From Membranipora membranacea (lineage: Eukaryota; Bryozoa; Gymnolaemata; Cheilostomatida; Membraniporidae): a stretch of DNA of 64,000 bases. The stretch's first letter is position 1. Every line of letters starts with the position of its first letter. The translations under genes and the position numbers were made by a program. The stretch covers positions 28,444,537-28,508,536 of the forward strand of contig OU612071.1 of NCBI GenBank assembly GCA_914767715.1. Reading direction: 5' to 3'. Shown piece by piece: positions 1-11,065 of the stretch. The notes under the pieces are model-generated. The model was not told where the DNA came from. It searched no databases and saw only the letters and a list, made by a program, of their open reading frames with translations.

Positions 1-2082
1 TTACAATCATAAATATGCTTTGCGTGAGTCAACTAAACTTTAAACACAGCTAAGACAATAACTGTATTGACTAGCTTTGCATTGAAAACAGCACAAGTTA
101 CTTTGAACTTATATTTAACTTGATCCTGTGTATTTTATGTTTATGGTCATGAATGGTTTTGAAATAAAAAAGTAATAAAGCTGAACCAATTCAAAACAAG
201 CTTCAACCACTTACCCAGATGACTCAACTTGTTCTCTCTAAATTGAAATAGATCTACTATAACAAATTTATCAACATCGTTACCATTACCGCGTACATCA
301 AGGAATATTCAAACTGAAAGACTTGATTGACCAATGTTAGCATGCATATGCTAGAACACTTGGATTGACGTTACAAAGAAAAAGTTATAGATTCAAACTC
401 CCAGTGGTGGCTGAGTAATTGGTCCACTGATAGCAAATAGAGGCTAATGAAGGCCGAATGATATTTTATTTTTTCTTACCTCTGCTATGCATGTTTCTGT
501 TGCACGGTGAAACCACCCACAGCTGTGACACAACAATCTGCAATAAGAAAAAAAATAACAGTTTCCAATACAGCAAGAAAAGAATGCCGACTTATGGAAT
601 AAATATGTTCCTTGATTAGCCACAAGTAATAACAATTGGTTCAGAAAGGAAGAATCGTAAATATGTTTAGCTTTATAGTGAGTGAGACAGGGTAAGCTCG
701 ACCCGTTATCCGTGTATATATCACTATGCCTTTGTGATAAACTATACTCAGTCCCTGTGGATAAGTAGTATATTTTGAATTCATTATAATGTGACTGAAG
801 CTATTACATACACATCTTCGACAGCATGACTTTATTTCCTGCTGGAAATAAAGTTGGTTCTAAAAACAGTTGGATATACAGACCATGAAAACTTTTGATC
901 GCATATGAATCAAAGCACAATATACAAAAGTTGTCTTGTCATTTGCAAAGAGAGCACAACTAAAATAAATCACCATAACCACATCCTACTCAATGTTGCT
1001 GAGGGCATCATTTCCAAAATTCTATCATGAACATAACTGTTGGAAAAGACACTGACATTACATAACATAGGCAGTGCTTACTGGCCATACATTCAATCTC
1101 GAAGTGTGACTGTCATGGGCCCATTCAGATGACCATTTGGCAACTGTTGGTCGCTAAATACACGTCCGGATGAGCTTGTAGCATATGCTGGAAAAAACCC
1201 ATCTGGTTTGGCTGGGAACGGTAATTTTTGCTGTAATGACACCATCCAGATGAGTTTTTGCCCTAGTAATGATTGTTGTCTACAACCCATCCACCTCCTG
1301 TCAGATTTCAGCCCGGATGCCTTTCAGTGACCAGATGGCTATTTGGCATCTGGCAATTGTCATAGTATCATGCGGAAGCCTTTTTGCCACCACGGGATAG
1401 CATGTGAACACCGGCGGTTGTAAAATAGGCATCAGAATGTGTTCCTAGGGCAGCATGAGGTGTGTCAGTTGTGACGCCAGCTACTTGTCACGCCCAGGAA
1501 TAAAACCATATGGAAATGCAATTGATTTCGTACTCACCTCTTATTTGCCATAATGACGATTATAGTTCTAGACTTGTATCGAAGAATTCTGAATCTGAAA
1601 GGATGCTAGGCTGCTAGGGGGATTGCAAATAAAAAATCAGCAATATCTAGGGGGATTGCAAATAAAAAAATCAGCAATATCTAGGGAGTTGTCCACACTT
1701 TGGTATGTTCAGCCAATCAGATGAAAAGGATCTGGTAGTCTGAGAAACGCTGTTCAGCCTGTTCAGCCTGTTCAGCCGTTCAGCAATTTACAGTTACCGG
1801 TTCTAATTTCATTCTTCTTCTTCTTGTGAAGCTGTGTTGGCTCATCATCTCTTCATCGTGGTCTTATGTGTCTGTGAAGTTACTGATTGGTGCCACTGAG
1901 TCTGACTGCTGTTCAGAAAGTTGACCACTAGCAATATCGATAACTAACTCAGTGTTCCCCAACACAGATATTTGTAATCAGTATGAAGTTATTGAACAGG
2001 CCAATAAGAAAAAAGTAAGATGTAATGGGCCAATCATATCAAAGCCTGTGAAAATTCGAAGAGAGAGGGCAACTCTTCATTT
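1..2082. other. Intergenic, no gene recognised; small tandem repeats
   Basis: I find no coding exon that I can support here; short open frames on both strands show no domain and no convincing splice context. Visible structure is limited to a direct tandem duplication of about 33 bp near 1616-1685 (AGGGGGATTGCAAATAAA occurs twice) and a short GTTCAGCCT repeat near 1750-1785. The stretch is probably old transposon-derived or intergenic DNA. Confidence 0.5.
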
Positions 2083-2594
2083 TTGAAGGTTTTAACGGAG
2101 AGGGCAATTCCGAGCCAGTTACCTTATTACCCTGGAGTACTGTGGCACTGTGGTAAAGTCATGGAACACTTCATCGTTAAAGAACTAAGAAATATATGCC
2201 TACAACCAAACCAGTACGCATACACTCCTGAAAAAGGATGCACTGAAGCTCTTGTAAACTTTGTGACAGATGCAGCGCTGACACTAGATAGAAAGGAAGT
2301 GAAAGGAATTCACACACTTCTGATCGACTACAGCAAAGGATCATGCCTTACTCCTGAGCAAGATGCAACGCAAAGGTGTCAAACCACACATCATCAATAT
2401 CACACAGAGCTTCTTATCTCAGAGATATGCTACTGTCTCATTTCGAAACTCAAATGTCAATTCTAACTCCAAACCCATCATATCCCGGGTGCCACAAGGT
2501 AGTCTTCTCGGCCCTATTCTGTGGAATATATTTGTGGATGACATGCCATCAACTTCTTCAAAGATCATCAAGTATGCCGATGACACAACAGCAT
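2083..2594 (+). pseudogene. LINE reverse transcriptase, upstream half (interrupted)
   Basis: This is a decayed non-LTR retrotransposon reverse transcriptase on the plus strand. The first frame reads KVMEHFIVKELRN, then QYAYTPEKGCTEALVNF and LLIDYSK, the usual start of the RT palm, but the expected AFD after DYSK is missing and the frame shifts near 2350. The second frame carries VPQGSLLGPILWNIFVDD and the catalytic KYADDT box ending at about 2590. Coding then stops at a (GGTT)n tract that marks the 3' end of another LINE inserted in the opposite direction. The reading frame resumes at about 5688, so the two halves belong to one element. The 5' end, including the endonuclease, is missing. The element is inactive. 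Confidence 0.85.
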
Positions 2595-2733
2595 GGTTGG
2601 TTGGTTGGTTGGTTTATTTTGTCACAAACATTAGGTATGCTGCGAGATTGAGTGTTTATACTGTTACATGAGTAGGGAATACCAAAAAGAAACATAAACA
2701 AAATGAGTCAAGTAAAGTCTGACTTCTAGTGGA

Positions 2734-3582
2734 TTAAAAAATATCTTGCAATATCAAAATCAAGTGTCTGAGGAATGAGTCTTTACCCCAGGCAGTTCTG
2801 TATTTAAGGCTGTGATATCTGCCTGAGGGGAGTTTCTCAAGAAAATTGTTTAAAAAATGTTCGTCATCATGTATTATCTGCAGGGCCAGGTTCTTTGTAC
2901 GTTTTGATATGACTGAATCTAGGTCCCCAATATCAAGACCTAGTCTGTCGCCTTGCTTAAAAAACTTTCTCAGAGCTTTCTTGTCTCGTGAATAAATACT
3001 AGTGAACAAAATAGGTAGGCAGTAGTTTAGAATGGATACAATAAAACTTTTAGATAACATGCAGGCTAAAGGCATTGTACTCTGATAATTAAAGGTTCTG
3101 ATGACAAACATTCTCTGATTTGCTTTGGATACAACATTATTGACATGATCTTCGAAACGTAATTTGTTATCAAAGAGAACTCCCAAATATTTAACATTGT
3201 CACAAAAATCTATTTTTACTCCATTTAATTCGAGAGTAGGACTGTCAGGTTTATCTCTCTTAGTGGAGAAAAGCATCTCTTGGGTTTTAGAAGGATGAAG
3301 GAATAAGTCGAGTTCTTTGCATAGACCAGAGATTCTATTGATCTCATTAAAATAATTAGACAAGTCATTATTATCAGAGATGCAACCAACAATACAAGTG
3401 TCATCAGAATATTTTAAAATAGTTATATTGCTCTGTTCTGACCTAATCCTATTTGTATACACTGAGAATAATAGAGGACTGAGGACAGAACCCTGGGGTG
3501 TTCCTGTGTTGGTGGTGATTGATGTTGAGAGAATATTGTTTACTATTGGTCTTTGTGTTCTGCCTGTCAGGAAACTCGACAC
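2734..3582 (-). pseudogene. LINE reverse transcriptase, C-terminal half (Rex1/CR1-like)
   Basis: The frame starts in SSFLTGRTQRPIV and carries the RT signature TGTPQGSVLSPLLFS, followed by the catalytic box KYSDDT (SDD in place of the usual ADD) and the thumb/connection region with KYLGVLFDNKLRFEDHV. It ends at 2734, about 140 bp before the element's AACC tail. It continues, after stop codons, the frame of the 3829-5328 segment. The bridging stretch 3583-3828 encodes LFLDFSSAFN, the palm motif containing the first catalytic aspartate, but is interrupted by stops. The product would have copied the element's RNA at a nicked target; here it is a remnant. Confidence 0.85.
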
Positions 3583-3828
3583 CCAGTTTGTAACTCTGGA
3601 GTCTAGATGTTGCAGTTCTGTGAGGAGATTACTGACACTGATGGTGTTAAATGCAGACGAGAAGTCGAGAAATAGGCATCTTGCATAGTTGGCAGCTTGA
3701 AGGTCTATGTAACTAGTTATTGTGGTAATAAGGCGTAATACTGCATCCTGGGTTGATCATTTAGCTCGGTAGGCAAATTGGTGATTGTCGAGAGGAGTGT
3801 TTTTAACTATATAGCTTTTCAGCAGACG

Positions 3829-5328
3829 TTAGATTGTTTTACATAAGCAGCTTGTCAGGGCTATTGGTCGGAAGTGTTTAAGTTGATTTGGCTTGTCAGT
3901 TTTTGGCAGTGGTTTGATGATGGCCGATTTCCATATATTAGGAGTTGTTTGAGAGTCTAGAGAGAAGTTGAATATATCCGTAATTACAGGCGCTAGTTGG
4001 TCAGCACAGAGTTTTAATGCTCTTGGTATCAGACCATCAGGTCCAGCACCCTTTCTAGAGTTGAGGCGTTTGAGTTGTATCAGAACTGATTTTTCATCTA
4101 TTATGCAGGGAGGAGCAGTTAGGTTTTTGTAAGCAGGTTGTGGTGGCTGAGTGTCTTGTTTCTCAAATCTGGCAAAGAAGTTGTTGAGTTCTTCGGGTTG
4201 GAAGTTAATATCTGGTTGTGACTTGGAGTTGCTGGTTGGAAGTCCGCTAATTTTTTTAATGTCGTTCCAAGCGTTTGCAGGATCACTAGCTAAATGTTGT
4301 TGGATTTTTAGGGAATATTCTTCTCTGGCTTTTTTATTTTCTTTTGAGACTTGCTTTTTGAGTTGATGGTAGAGTGTTTTATTTCCATTTTTGTGGGCGT
4401 CATGTTTCTCAACTATCATATCCAGAATGCGCTTTGTAATCCACGGCTTTTTGTTGGCAAATTTTTTAACTTCCTTTGGTGGTATGCATAGGTCTGTGCA
4501 GAAATTAATGTAGTCAGTTATCGTTTCAGACCGCTGGTTGATGTTGTCATTGGCATCTGCGAGATTGTCCCAAAGTGTGGTATCTAAGCATGCTTGAAGA
4601 TTATCGACATTACTGTCAGAGAATGTTCTGCGAGTTGTAAGCGTAGGTTTTAATTTAGACAAAGGTTTATAGGATGGCACGAGATGCATAATGTAATGGT
4701 CAGAGCTGCCCAGATGGGCTAATTGGTGACATTGACTGTAGGCACCCTTGATCATTGTATAGCATTTGTCGAGTGTCTTGGTTCCTCTGGTCGGTTTGGT
4801 AACAGTTTGATAATATCCATTTAGTCGAAATTTAAGCTGGTTGAAATCTCTCATTACAAGAATACAAGAATTAGGGTATTTCCTTTCAAGTTGATTAACA
4901 TGTGATGTGATGCATTTAGCAGTGTTTGTTGCGTCTTGTTTAAGTTGAGAATTCCCAGTGAATGGGGCATAGCACGATACAGATATGATGGAAGTGAACT
5001 CACGAGGTAGCCAGGGTGGACGAGATTTGACAGTTAGTAATTCACAGTTTTTATCAGTGTAGTTGTGGATAATTTGATTGTTTGTGGACCACTTTCTATC
5101 GATGTAAACCAAAATGCCACCCCCTTGAGTTTTACCACTTTCTTCTAGAGTTCTGTCATTACGGAATTGATCGTATCCATCTAGTTCAGTACTGTCCTTG
5201 GTGATATCCGGTTTTAACCAAGATTCAGTGATACATATTAGTTGAGATTGGTTTTGCAGTCGTTTAGTATATAATAATCCATGGAGTTCATCTAGTTTTT
5301 TAAGTATTGATTGACCGTTGGTGAGCAC
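3829..5328 (-). pseudogene. LINE ORF2: endonuclease and N-terminal reverse transcriptase
   Basis: This long frame begins within the EEP-type endonuclease. ICITESWLKPDI has the catalytic Glu; QGGGILVYIDRKW and a DFNQ box follow (normally GDFN, here MRDFN), and SSDHYIMHLVPS carries the Asp-His pair of the family. A lysine- and glutamate-rich linker precedes the RT start, with KGAGPDGLIPRALK and HFRPIALTSC matching the first RT blocks. The frame stops at 3829 inside the RT (at CKTI) and resumes downstream at 3582. It belongs to the same minus-strand LINE. The upstream 5402-5674 frame, containing RGVSSLVYADYNSLVDYK, looks like the N-terminal extension typical of Rex1-like ORFs but is separated by a stop. 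Confidence 0.88.
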
Positions 5329-5687
5329 TATTGCAGGTAGTGGTACTTTACCGTTCCCGAGGCTATGTTTAAGTCGAACACCAGCACGCTTACCTCGCTT
5401 TCTAGATCGTAATAAGTTTTTTATAGTCCGATTTCCAAATAGCAGCGATGATGTCTTTATTTAAAGAGTTTTTATAATCCACTAGAGAATTGTAGTCAGC
5501 ATATACTAGACTCGACACACCTCTTGGATGATATATGAGGGTGAATATGAGTAGCAACAGTATAAACAAAGGCTGCAATAACTGCGCCATTATGTTAGTA
5601 GGGCTTAATAATCCTATTGAGGGATTAGAGAGAAGGTGAAAACACAACCTCTCACTCTGAAAGCCAACTGTCATCAGCCAACTGCAT

Positions 5688-6388
5688 ACACCACCACCAC
5701 CAACAGATCAACATCCACCCTTCAACCAGCTGCAGACGACATCAGTAGTTGGAGCCGAGAGAACTGCCTCACTCTGAATACAAAGAAAACCAAGACAATG
5801 ATAATCAACATGAAGAAACCTCCAACCATCCCATGTATAGCCATACAGGACTCTCCGATCGAAGATGTCTCCACCTTCAGACTTCTTGGAGTGACTCTAG
5901 ACACACACCTCACATTCTCAACACATTTTGGAAAAATGGTCAGTGCATGCAGATCTAAGTGCCACGGCCTCACTAAGCTTAAACGCTATGGAGTCAGCAA
6001 GAGCAGACTCTTACATATGTACAAAGGAAATATCATACCTGTAGCAACATATGCAGCTCCTGCATGGTTTCCATTTGTAAGTCAGCAATGCGTAGACGAA
6101 ATAGAGCATATACAAAGGCTAGCACTCAAAATCATCTATCCTGAACCAGAGAGTTACACACAGCACCGCCAAGTAGCCAATCTTGAAATGCTTACTGATG
6201 TTCTACAAATGACATGTATACTATACTGCCAGAAGAAAGCCTCGCTTCATAGCAATGTCCTGCCAACTCGATCTGAAAACCAGAACTGCAGACCTAAGAG
6301 ACTAGTGAGCAATAAATCCAAAATCATAAAGCACACTACTGCCACTGCAGCTAAATGCCTTTTCATTAAATATGGCAGGTATATATAG
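5688..6388 (+). pseudogene. LINE reverse transcriptase, downstream half (resumes after nested insertion)
   Basis: This is the continuation of the plus-strand LINE interrupted at 2594. In the joined frame KYADDTTA runs into YTTTTNRST, then DDISSWSRENCLTLNTKK, RLLGVTLDTHLTFSTH and the C-terminal YAAPAWFPFV region with EIEHIQRLALKIIYPE, as expected for the RT thumb and end of a CR1-group ORF2. It stops at 6388. A 3' untranslated region of about 160 bp follows and ends in an (ATCA)n tail near 6545-6570. The two LINEs therefore have different tails (AACC versus ATCA), so they are different families. Confidence 0.87.
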
Positions 6389-6544
6389 ACTCTGTAACCG
6401 ATGATGTGACCAAATCCTGTTTTATTTCAATTTTTTTTTTTCTAACCAACATACTGAAGTCTTTTTATCCATTTATGTCAAATCAGATCCACTATAAACA
6501 TTGTCATTCGTTGCAAATGTGTTTTGATCGATAATAAAGTACTC

Positions 6545-6572
6545 ATCAATCAATCAATCAATCAATCAAGCA
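6545..6572 (+). repeat. (AATC)n 3' tail of the plus-strand LINE
   Basis: A run of CAATCAAT units lies directly downstream of the LINE 3' UTR. Short microsatellite tails of this kind end CR1/L2-group elements and mark the 3' terminus of this copy. Confidence 0.7.
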
Positions 6573-6666
6573 AACACAAAGCTCACTATTAACTATTATC
6601 TATTAAAATAGAGGCATCCACCTGAGGGTGCTGGGGCCTGGAACAATCAACCTTGAAAGCTCCCCA

Positions 6667-6755
6667 AATGGGATTCGAACCCACAACTCTTGCAGCACAA
6701 TCCCCTGGCAGTTAATAGAAAGCACGCTTGTCGATTGCGCCATCTCACCATCCCA
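6667..6755 (-). repeat. tRNA-like sequence, probable SINE head
   Basis: On the minus strand this reads GGGATGGTGAGATGGCGCAA (A-box-like) and later GTGGGTTCGAATCCCA, a perfect B-box with a pairing T arm. The spacing between the boxes is tRNA-like and slightly stretched, but the acceptor stem does not close and no clean anticodon arm forms. It is therefore better called a tRNA-derived SINE head or a tRNA relic than a working tRNA gene. No poly-A or microsatellite tail is obvious. Confidence 0.5.
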
Positions 6756-7930
6756 AAACACAAAGCCCGGTATCAACTATTATCTATTACCTATCATATT
6801 GGGTCACTGTCAGAAGTTGATATAGATATCATTTAATTGTCTCTGGTAAGACTTTTTCACTACTTCTGACAGTATGGGTTGTAGTTGGGATGTGAAGGTG
6901 AAGGGAGTGTATCAAACAAAAGTGGTGACAATCTCTGGTTTTCTAAGGCTATCTATTACGCTCCCCTTTTTGTATTAGAATAATCTCGTTAAAAATCATC
7001 TGAATAACAAAATAGAGTGACCAACCAAGAAATGCATGACATATTACTAGACTATCAACACTGCAACACCCAAAACTAGATATAACTAATTCTCATAAAT
7101 TATATAAGACGACAGCATTCCCAAACCGCATTAATTAATCTTACTGCTCCAGTTGTACTGTGACGAATATGTATACTCTTTATTTTGCACCCTGCCATGT
7201 ATTTTATGGCGAAGTGGTATAGGTTTGAAAATGCGGCTTCCATCAGCTCTATGTTTGTTTGTCACAAAATGACTAAGCTTGGTATTGACTACAGCTGAAT
7301 CAATTTAGATAGGTCAGGTATTATGCAACTTGTGTTCATCTGGAGTTGCACCTTTTCTCAAGAAGCCTACGACTCACTCGTAAGATGGATAGAGGCATTG
7401 GAATGCAGGTAAACTGCATCAAACTTGTAATATGATCTAGCGCCCTCCGCTGGCTGGATTTTCCGAGATCATCAATTACATTATTTTTAATCCATTAAAT
7501 GATGTGTAACTTTGGACCATCAACTATCTTACCTTGACACTGAATCTTTATCCAATCTTGAGGGTAACAAACAGTGAGATTAAATTGTTTCAAGTCAAAA
7601 TCCTTACCCGGTGTGACACAGGGTACAATTATTGGGCCAAATACTATGTAATACTCTTGTCCATTACTTGACACTAGCTATTCCCCATATCAAATATGGT
7701 GATAACCTGACATTATTTAGGATGCCACACAAAAATCTGACATTGTTATAACCAACTCCACACCAAGAAAAGTCACCTGTAGAGAAAACCATAGACAAAA
7801 CCTGAACTACAGGTTAAGACATCGACTCAACTTAAAAGGGTGGGGTAAAGTCTCCAAGTTTTTCATTGCTTTATAAATCAATGATTCTTCCTATACTGAG
7901 CGGTGCTGGACCAAGTTTTGGTTTCTATAC
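6756..7930. other. No gene seen; non-coding
   Basis: No supported coding exon. A short inverted pair (CTGTCAGAAGT / ACTTCTGACAG) lies at about 6797-6876 and may be the ends of a tiny hairpin element. Otherwise this is featureless AT-rich sequence. Confidence 0.4.
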
Positions 7931-8202
7931 ATTCAAAAATCTGATCATGATATACTGGAAAGGCAAAATAAGTTATGCCTGAGGCTGATCATATGGGATG
8001 TCGATTTCTATGATAACAGACATGCTATAGCTTACCTACCCAAGCTTTTTGTCTGGCTCAACATTACTTCTCTGCGTTATGTCACAAATCTAAAACTAGC
8101 CACCCGCTTCGTAGCCACGTCCTTGATCCAAACACCAGGCGGCATCACAAATATATGGCCCGTCCGAGACAATGCTCTTTTTGTAAAGTACTCTTACACG
8201 TA
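7931..8202 (+). pseudogene. LINE C-terminal fragment
   Basis: An open stretch on the plus strand reads ILERQNKLCLRLIIWDVDF and then AYLPKLFVWLNITSLRYV, matching the usual C-terminal region after the LINE reverse transcriptase (LER-Q--LR-I followed by a leucine-rich helix region). It ends at TAA near 8202. Only this tail of the ORF remains. It is a different, more diverged copy than the LINEs at 2-6 kb. Confidence 0.5.
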
Positions 8203-8337
8203 AATGTCCAGCTTGTTTATAATTTTTTGACCATGTATATTTGTATTGTGCTTCATATTTGAGCGTTGGTCGATCAAGTCTGAAACAAAGTCAGTAGATC
8301 ATATTCTCATACGCCAGAGATGAACCAGATCAACCAC

Positions 8338-8520
8338 AGCTCATGATAGAGGACACACCATTAGAAAATGTGACAACCTACAAATACCTTGGCACCACTA
8401 CACTGAGCTCCTGATAGACAGTGCCAGGAAAAAACTCTTCATTATGCGAAAACTAAGATTCATTGGCACATCTGAAAAAACTGGCTATCACATGCTATTG
8501 AACCTTTATCGAGAATGAAA
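8338..8520 (+). pseudogene. LINE reverse transcriptase scrap
   Basis: The plus-strand translation includes EDTPLENVTTYKYLGTT, the YLGxxL block found just after the RT palm in many LINEs, followed by stops and frame changes. This is a short, broken remnant. Confidence 0.4.
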
Positions 8521-11065
8521 TCATCGCTCGACACTTTGTTAGTTTTACATAAAGTATATGACTGCCTAAGTGTGTTTCCAAAGGCATTATAGTACACACC
8601 TCCTCCCAAGGAGCTGCTCATTTACTAATTATTTTAGTGAATATTTTACTGTGATGGCAGATCGGTACTGTGTGTGCTGTCTGTTAATATCAATGAAGCT
8701 GAAAATTTATATGTTTTAGAGTGATAAAGGGAGGAAAGCTTTAGCTGTTGGGCAAAATTGAGAAGAAATTTCTTTCCAGCGATGCTGATAGTTCGAACTG
8801 TGCCCATGGGTTGCTTAGAAGGTTTTCATGGTGCACTTTATAAGTCTGAGACCTTCAATATGATACCAAATATGGAGAGGTGGAATTATAATGTGCAGCT
8901 GATTTGAGGTAACATAATGATAATGCGTTGTTTAAGAAATAACATTGTATACACAATGTACGCTGAAATTATATCTAGGTAGCCTTATCACGCGGCCACT
9001 TGAAAAGGCTATTATCAAGGTTTTTTGCCCCAGAAGCAATTTCAGGTGATAGACAGTGATTCAGCTACTCCTAATTATATAGATAGGGCCCACATAGCTA
9101 CATCTAAGACAGCTACTTTCTACGATGCCCTTTGATTTCAGAGTAATTCCCCTGAGGGATATATGGTAAACAGGACCCATTGTTTTTTCAGAATTTCTTA
9201 TCGATGCTATTTCTTCAAAGCAGCCAAGTCAAAAAAAGGCATACTTTCTGCTCTTCACACATAGTTCTACTCACCTGATAAGTTTACCAGGTGAAACTCT
9301 TAATAGTTTTAATTGAATAGTGAAGGGTAAGTTTCTCTTATCAATGTAAAGATTCAATTTCAGTAATGACTCCCGTCTATCACTTAATTCAGTTAGTGGA
9401 ATGGAGTAATATTACATGGCAACAAAAGGTGATTTATCATCGCCTGCATGGGCATATGAAAATAAATCTTCTAAACTATCCTTAAATATAACCCTACATG
9501 ATAAGATTTATTTCTCTACTGAATTGTTAATTAAACTATATTATAACTGTGTAAATGGACGATACTGGAAAGAGTGAAAGAGTCAGGTCATTTACCTGGA
9601 TACCAATTAACCCCAGTTACTGTTGTCGAAGACATATCTTAATAAATTGAACGGTTCAAATATCTTCAGGAATCTTGGGAACAACAGCATCAAAACAATG
9701 CATTATGGGATAGAATATCACAACAACATTAGATATGTTGCATAGTAACTATCTTTTCAGGAAATACAAGTGGTTGCAGATTGAATTTCTACTGCCTTGT
9801 GTGAAGCACAATCTGGCACAAGACCCTGGTCATTTAGTCCGGTCCTACAGAGGCCATTATCACCAAATCAAGGATGAATGCAGTGTTAAAACCAAAAAGG
9901 TCATAATCTGCAACCAATAAATTCCCGACATGATGAATGAAACCATATTTAACGTAAGATGAAAAACAGACCAGTAATGTATTGATCACAAAACCTACAG
10001 ACTACCTTCTCAAATACAGATACAAGGTCATAAAATGATACTTCGAGAATATTTGGCTTTTCAAACATAGGAGAAAACCAACTTATTGATTAGTAGTTTT
10101 GATTTATTTGTTATTGTTTAAAAACAAACTTGAAGCCTAGCTTACAACGTATATGGAACCAAAAATTGTTTTTCATATCGAAGGTGAAAATGAAATGTAA
10201 GATCAGAAAGCCATTTGTTTCGTCAAACTTTTCCGCCAAGCAATAATGATTTAACATATGTGTAATCGAGCAAAGGAACAAAAATTTCAATTTGATCAAA
10301 AAAAGTAAGTTTAGGGGGTGTGCGTGAGCACTGGGAGAATGGCTACTTCTGTTTCAAATATTAGTGTAACAAAAAAACTTCAAATAAAGTCCAACAGAGT
10401 TATTCATAAAATCTCAAGTACAAACAAAGCATTTACATTATCAGGAAGCAAACTCAAGGTAGAAGTCTTTTTCATAAATATTTTTTCAACTTTATATTCA
10501 TTTTGCTTATATATCCTGAACAACTGACATAAATGTTTCATTTTCGTGTATTGGGATGTAGCATCTGTTGTTTTTTTCTTATTACATTGTTCGCTAATTT
10601 GTCGCTTAGTCATCGTCTTTTTTACCATGGTAAAACATTATCTTTGCTTCCCCGCACTGATCAGTTCAATAAAGTTAATATTATATTTGTATCAAGGAGT
10701 AACTCCTTGTTTGTATTATTATAAGCCTGAGTCTCAAGTTGCCATTTTAGCAGCTTCAAATAATGCAGCCATAATTTAGTTACATCTTTGCATGTCACAG
10801 GAATCTGTTTTCCTGTCATATTTCTTATTCTTAAGACATGTGGAAGTTAAGACCAGCTCTGCATAGGCTCCTGTGTTCGTCTTAGTTGGATAAACCACCC
10901 TGATTGATCACAGAAAAAGAGAAAATTCAGTTTTGTTCAAGTTAAATTAAACTTTAATCAAACTGAATTTTAAATTTAATACAGCAAAAACAATGCTAAT
11001 CAAGATAAGCTTAAAAAGCGCAACATAAGGTCAAATTAAAATTAAACTGATCTATACTAATTGAC
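8521..11065. other. No gene seen; AT-rich non-coding
   Basis: Short open frames on both strands (for example 10318-10527 and 10404-10628) lack motifs, splice context or repeat structure and are judged chance. The part next to 11065 is the 3' flank of the minus-strand NHL gene; a weak ATTAAA-type signal can be read on the minus strand near 10953-10958. Confidence 0.4.

Larger units (their letters stand above)
2595..5672 (-). mobile_element. Rex1/CR1-like LINE inserted into another LINE
   Basis: This is a non-LTR retrotransposon read on the minus strand. From its 5' side (about 5672) come a poorly conserved N-terminal region, an apurinic-type endonuclease and a reverse transcriptase. Its 3' end at 2595 is a short AACC microsatellite tail (seen as GGTTGGTTGG on the plus strand), as in many CR1-group LINEs. 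The insertion sits inside the RT of the plus-strand LINE. Possible target duplications of about 15 bp flank it (2580-2594 and 5673-5687, 11 of 15 matching). The ORF is broken by stops near 3826 and 3757 and between about 5402 and 5328, so the copy is dead. The Rex1-like assignment rests on layout and on the TGTPQGSVLSPLL motif. The family call is inference. Confidence 0.8.

Noticed and set aside
10111-10779. Cluster of 60-77-residue ORFs
   Set aside because: AT-rich chance frames on both strands, without splice signals or motifs.
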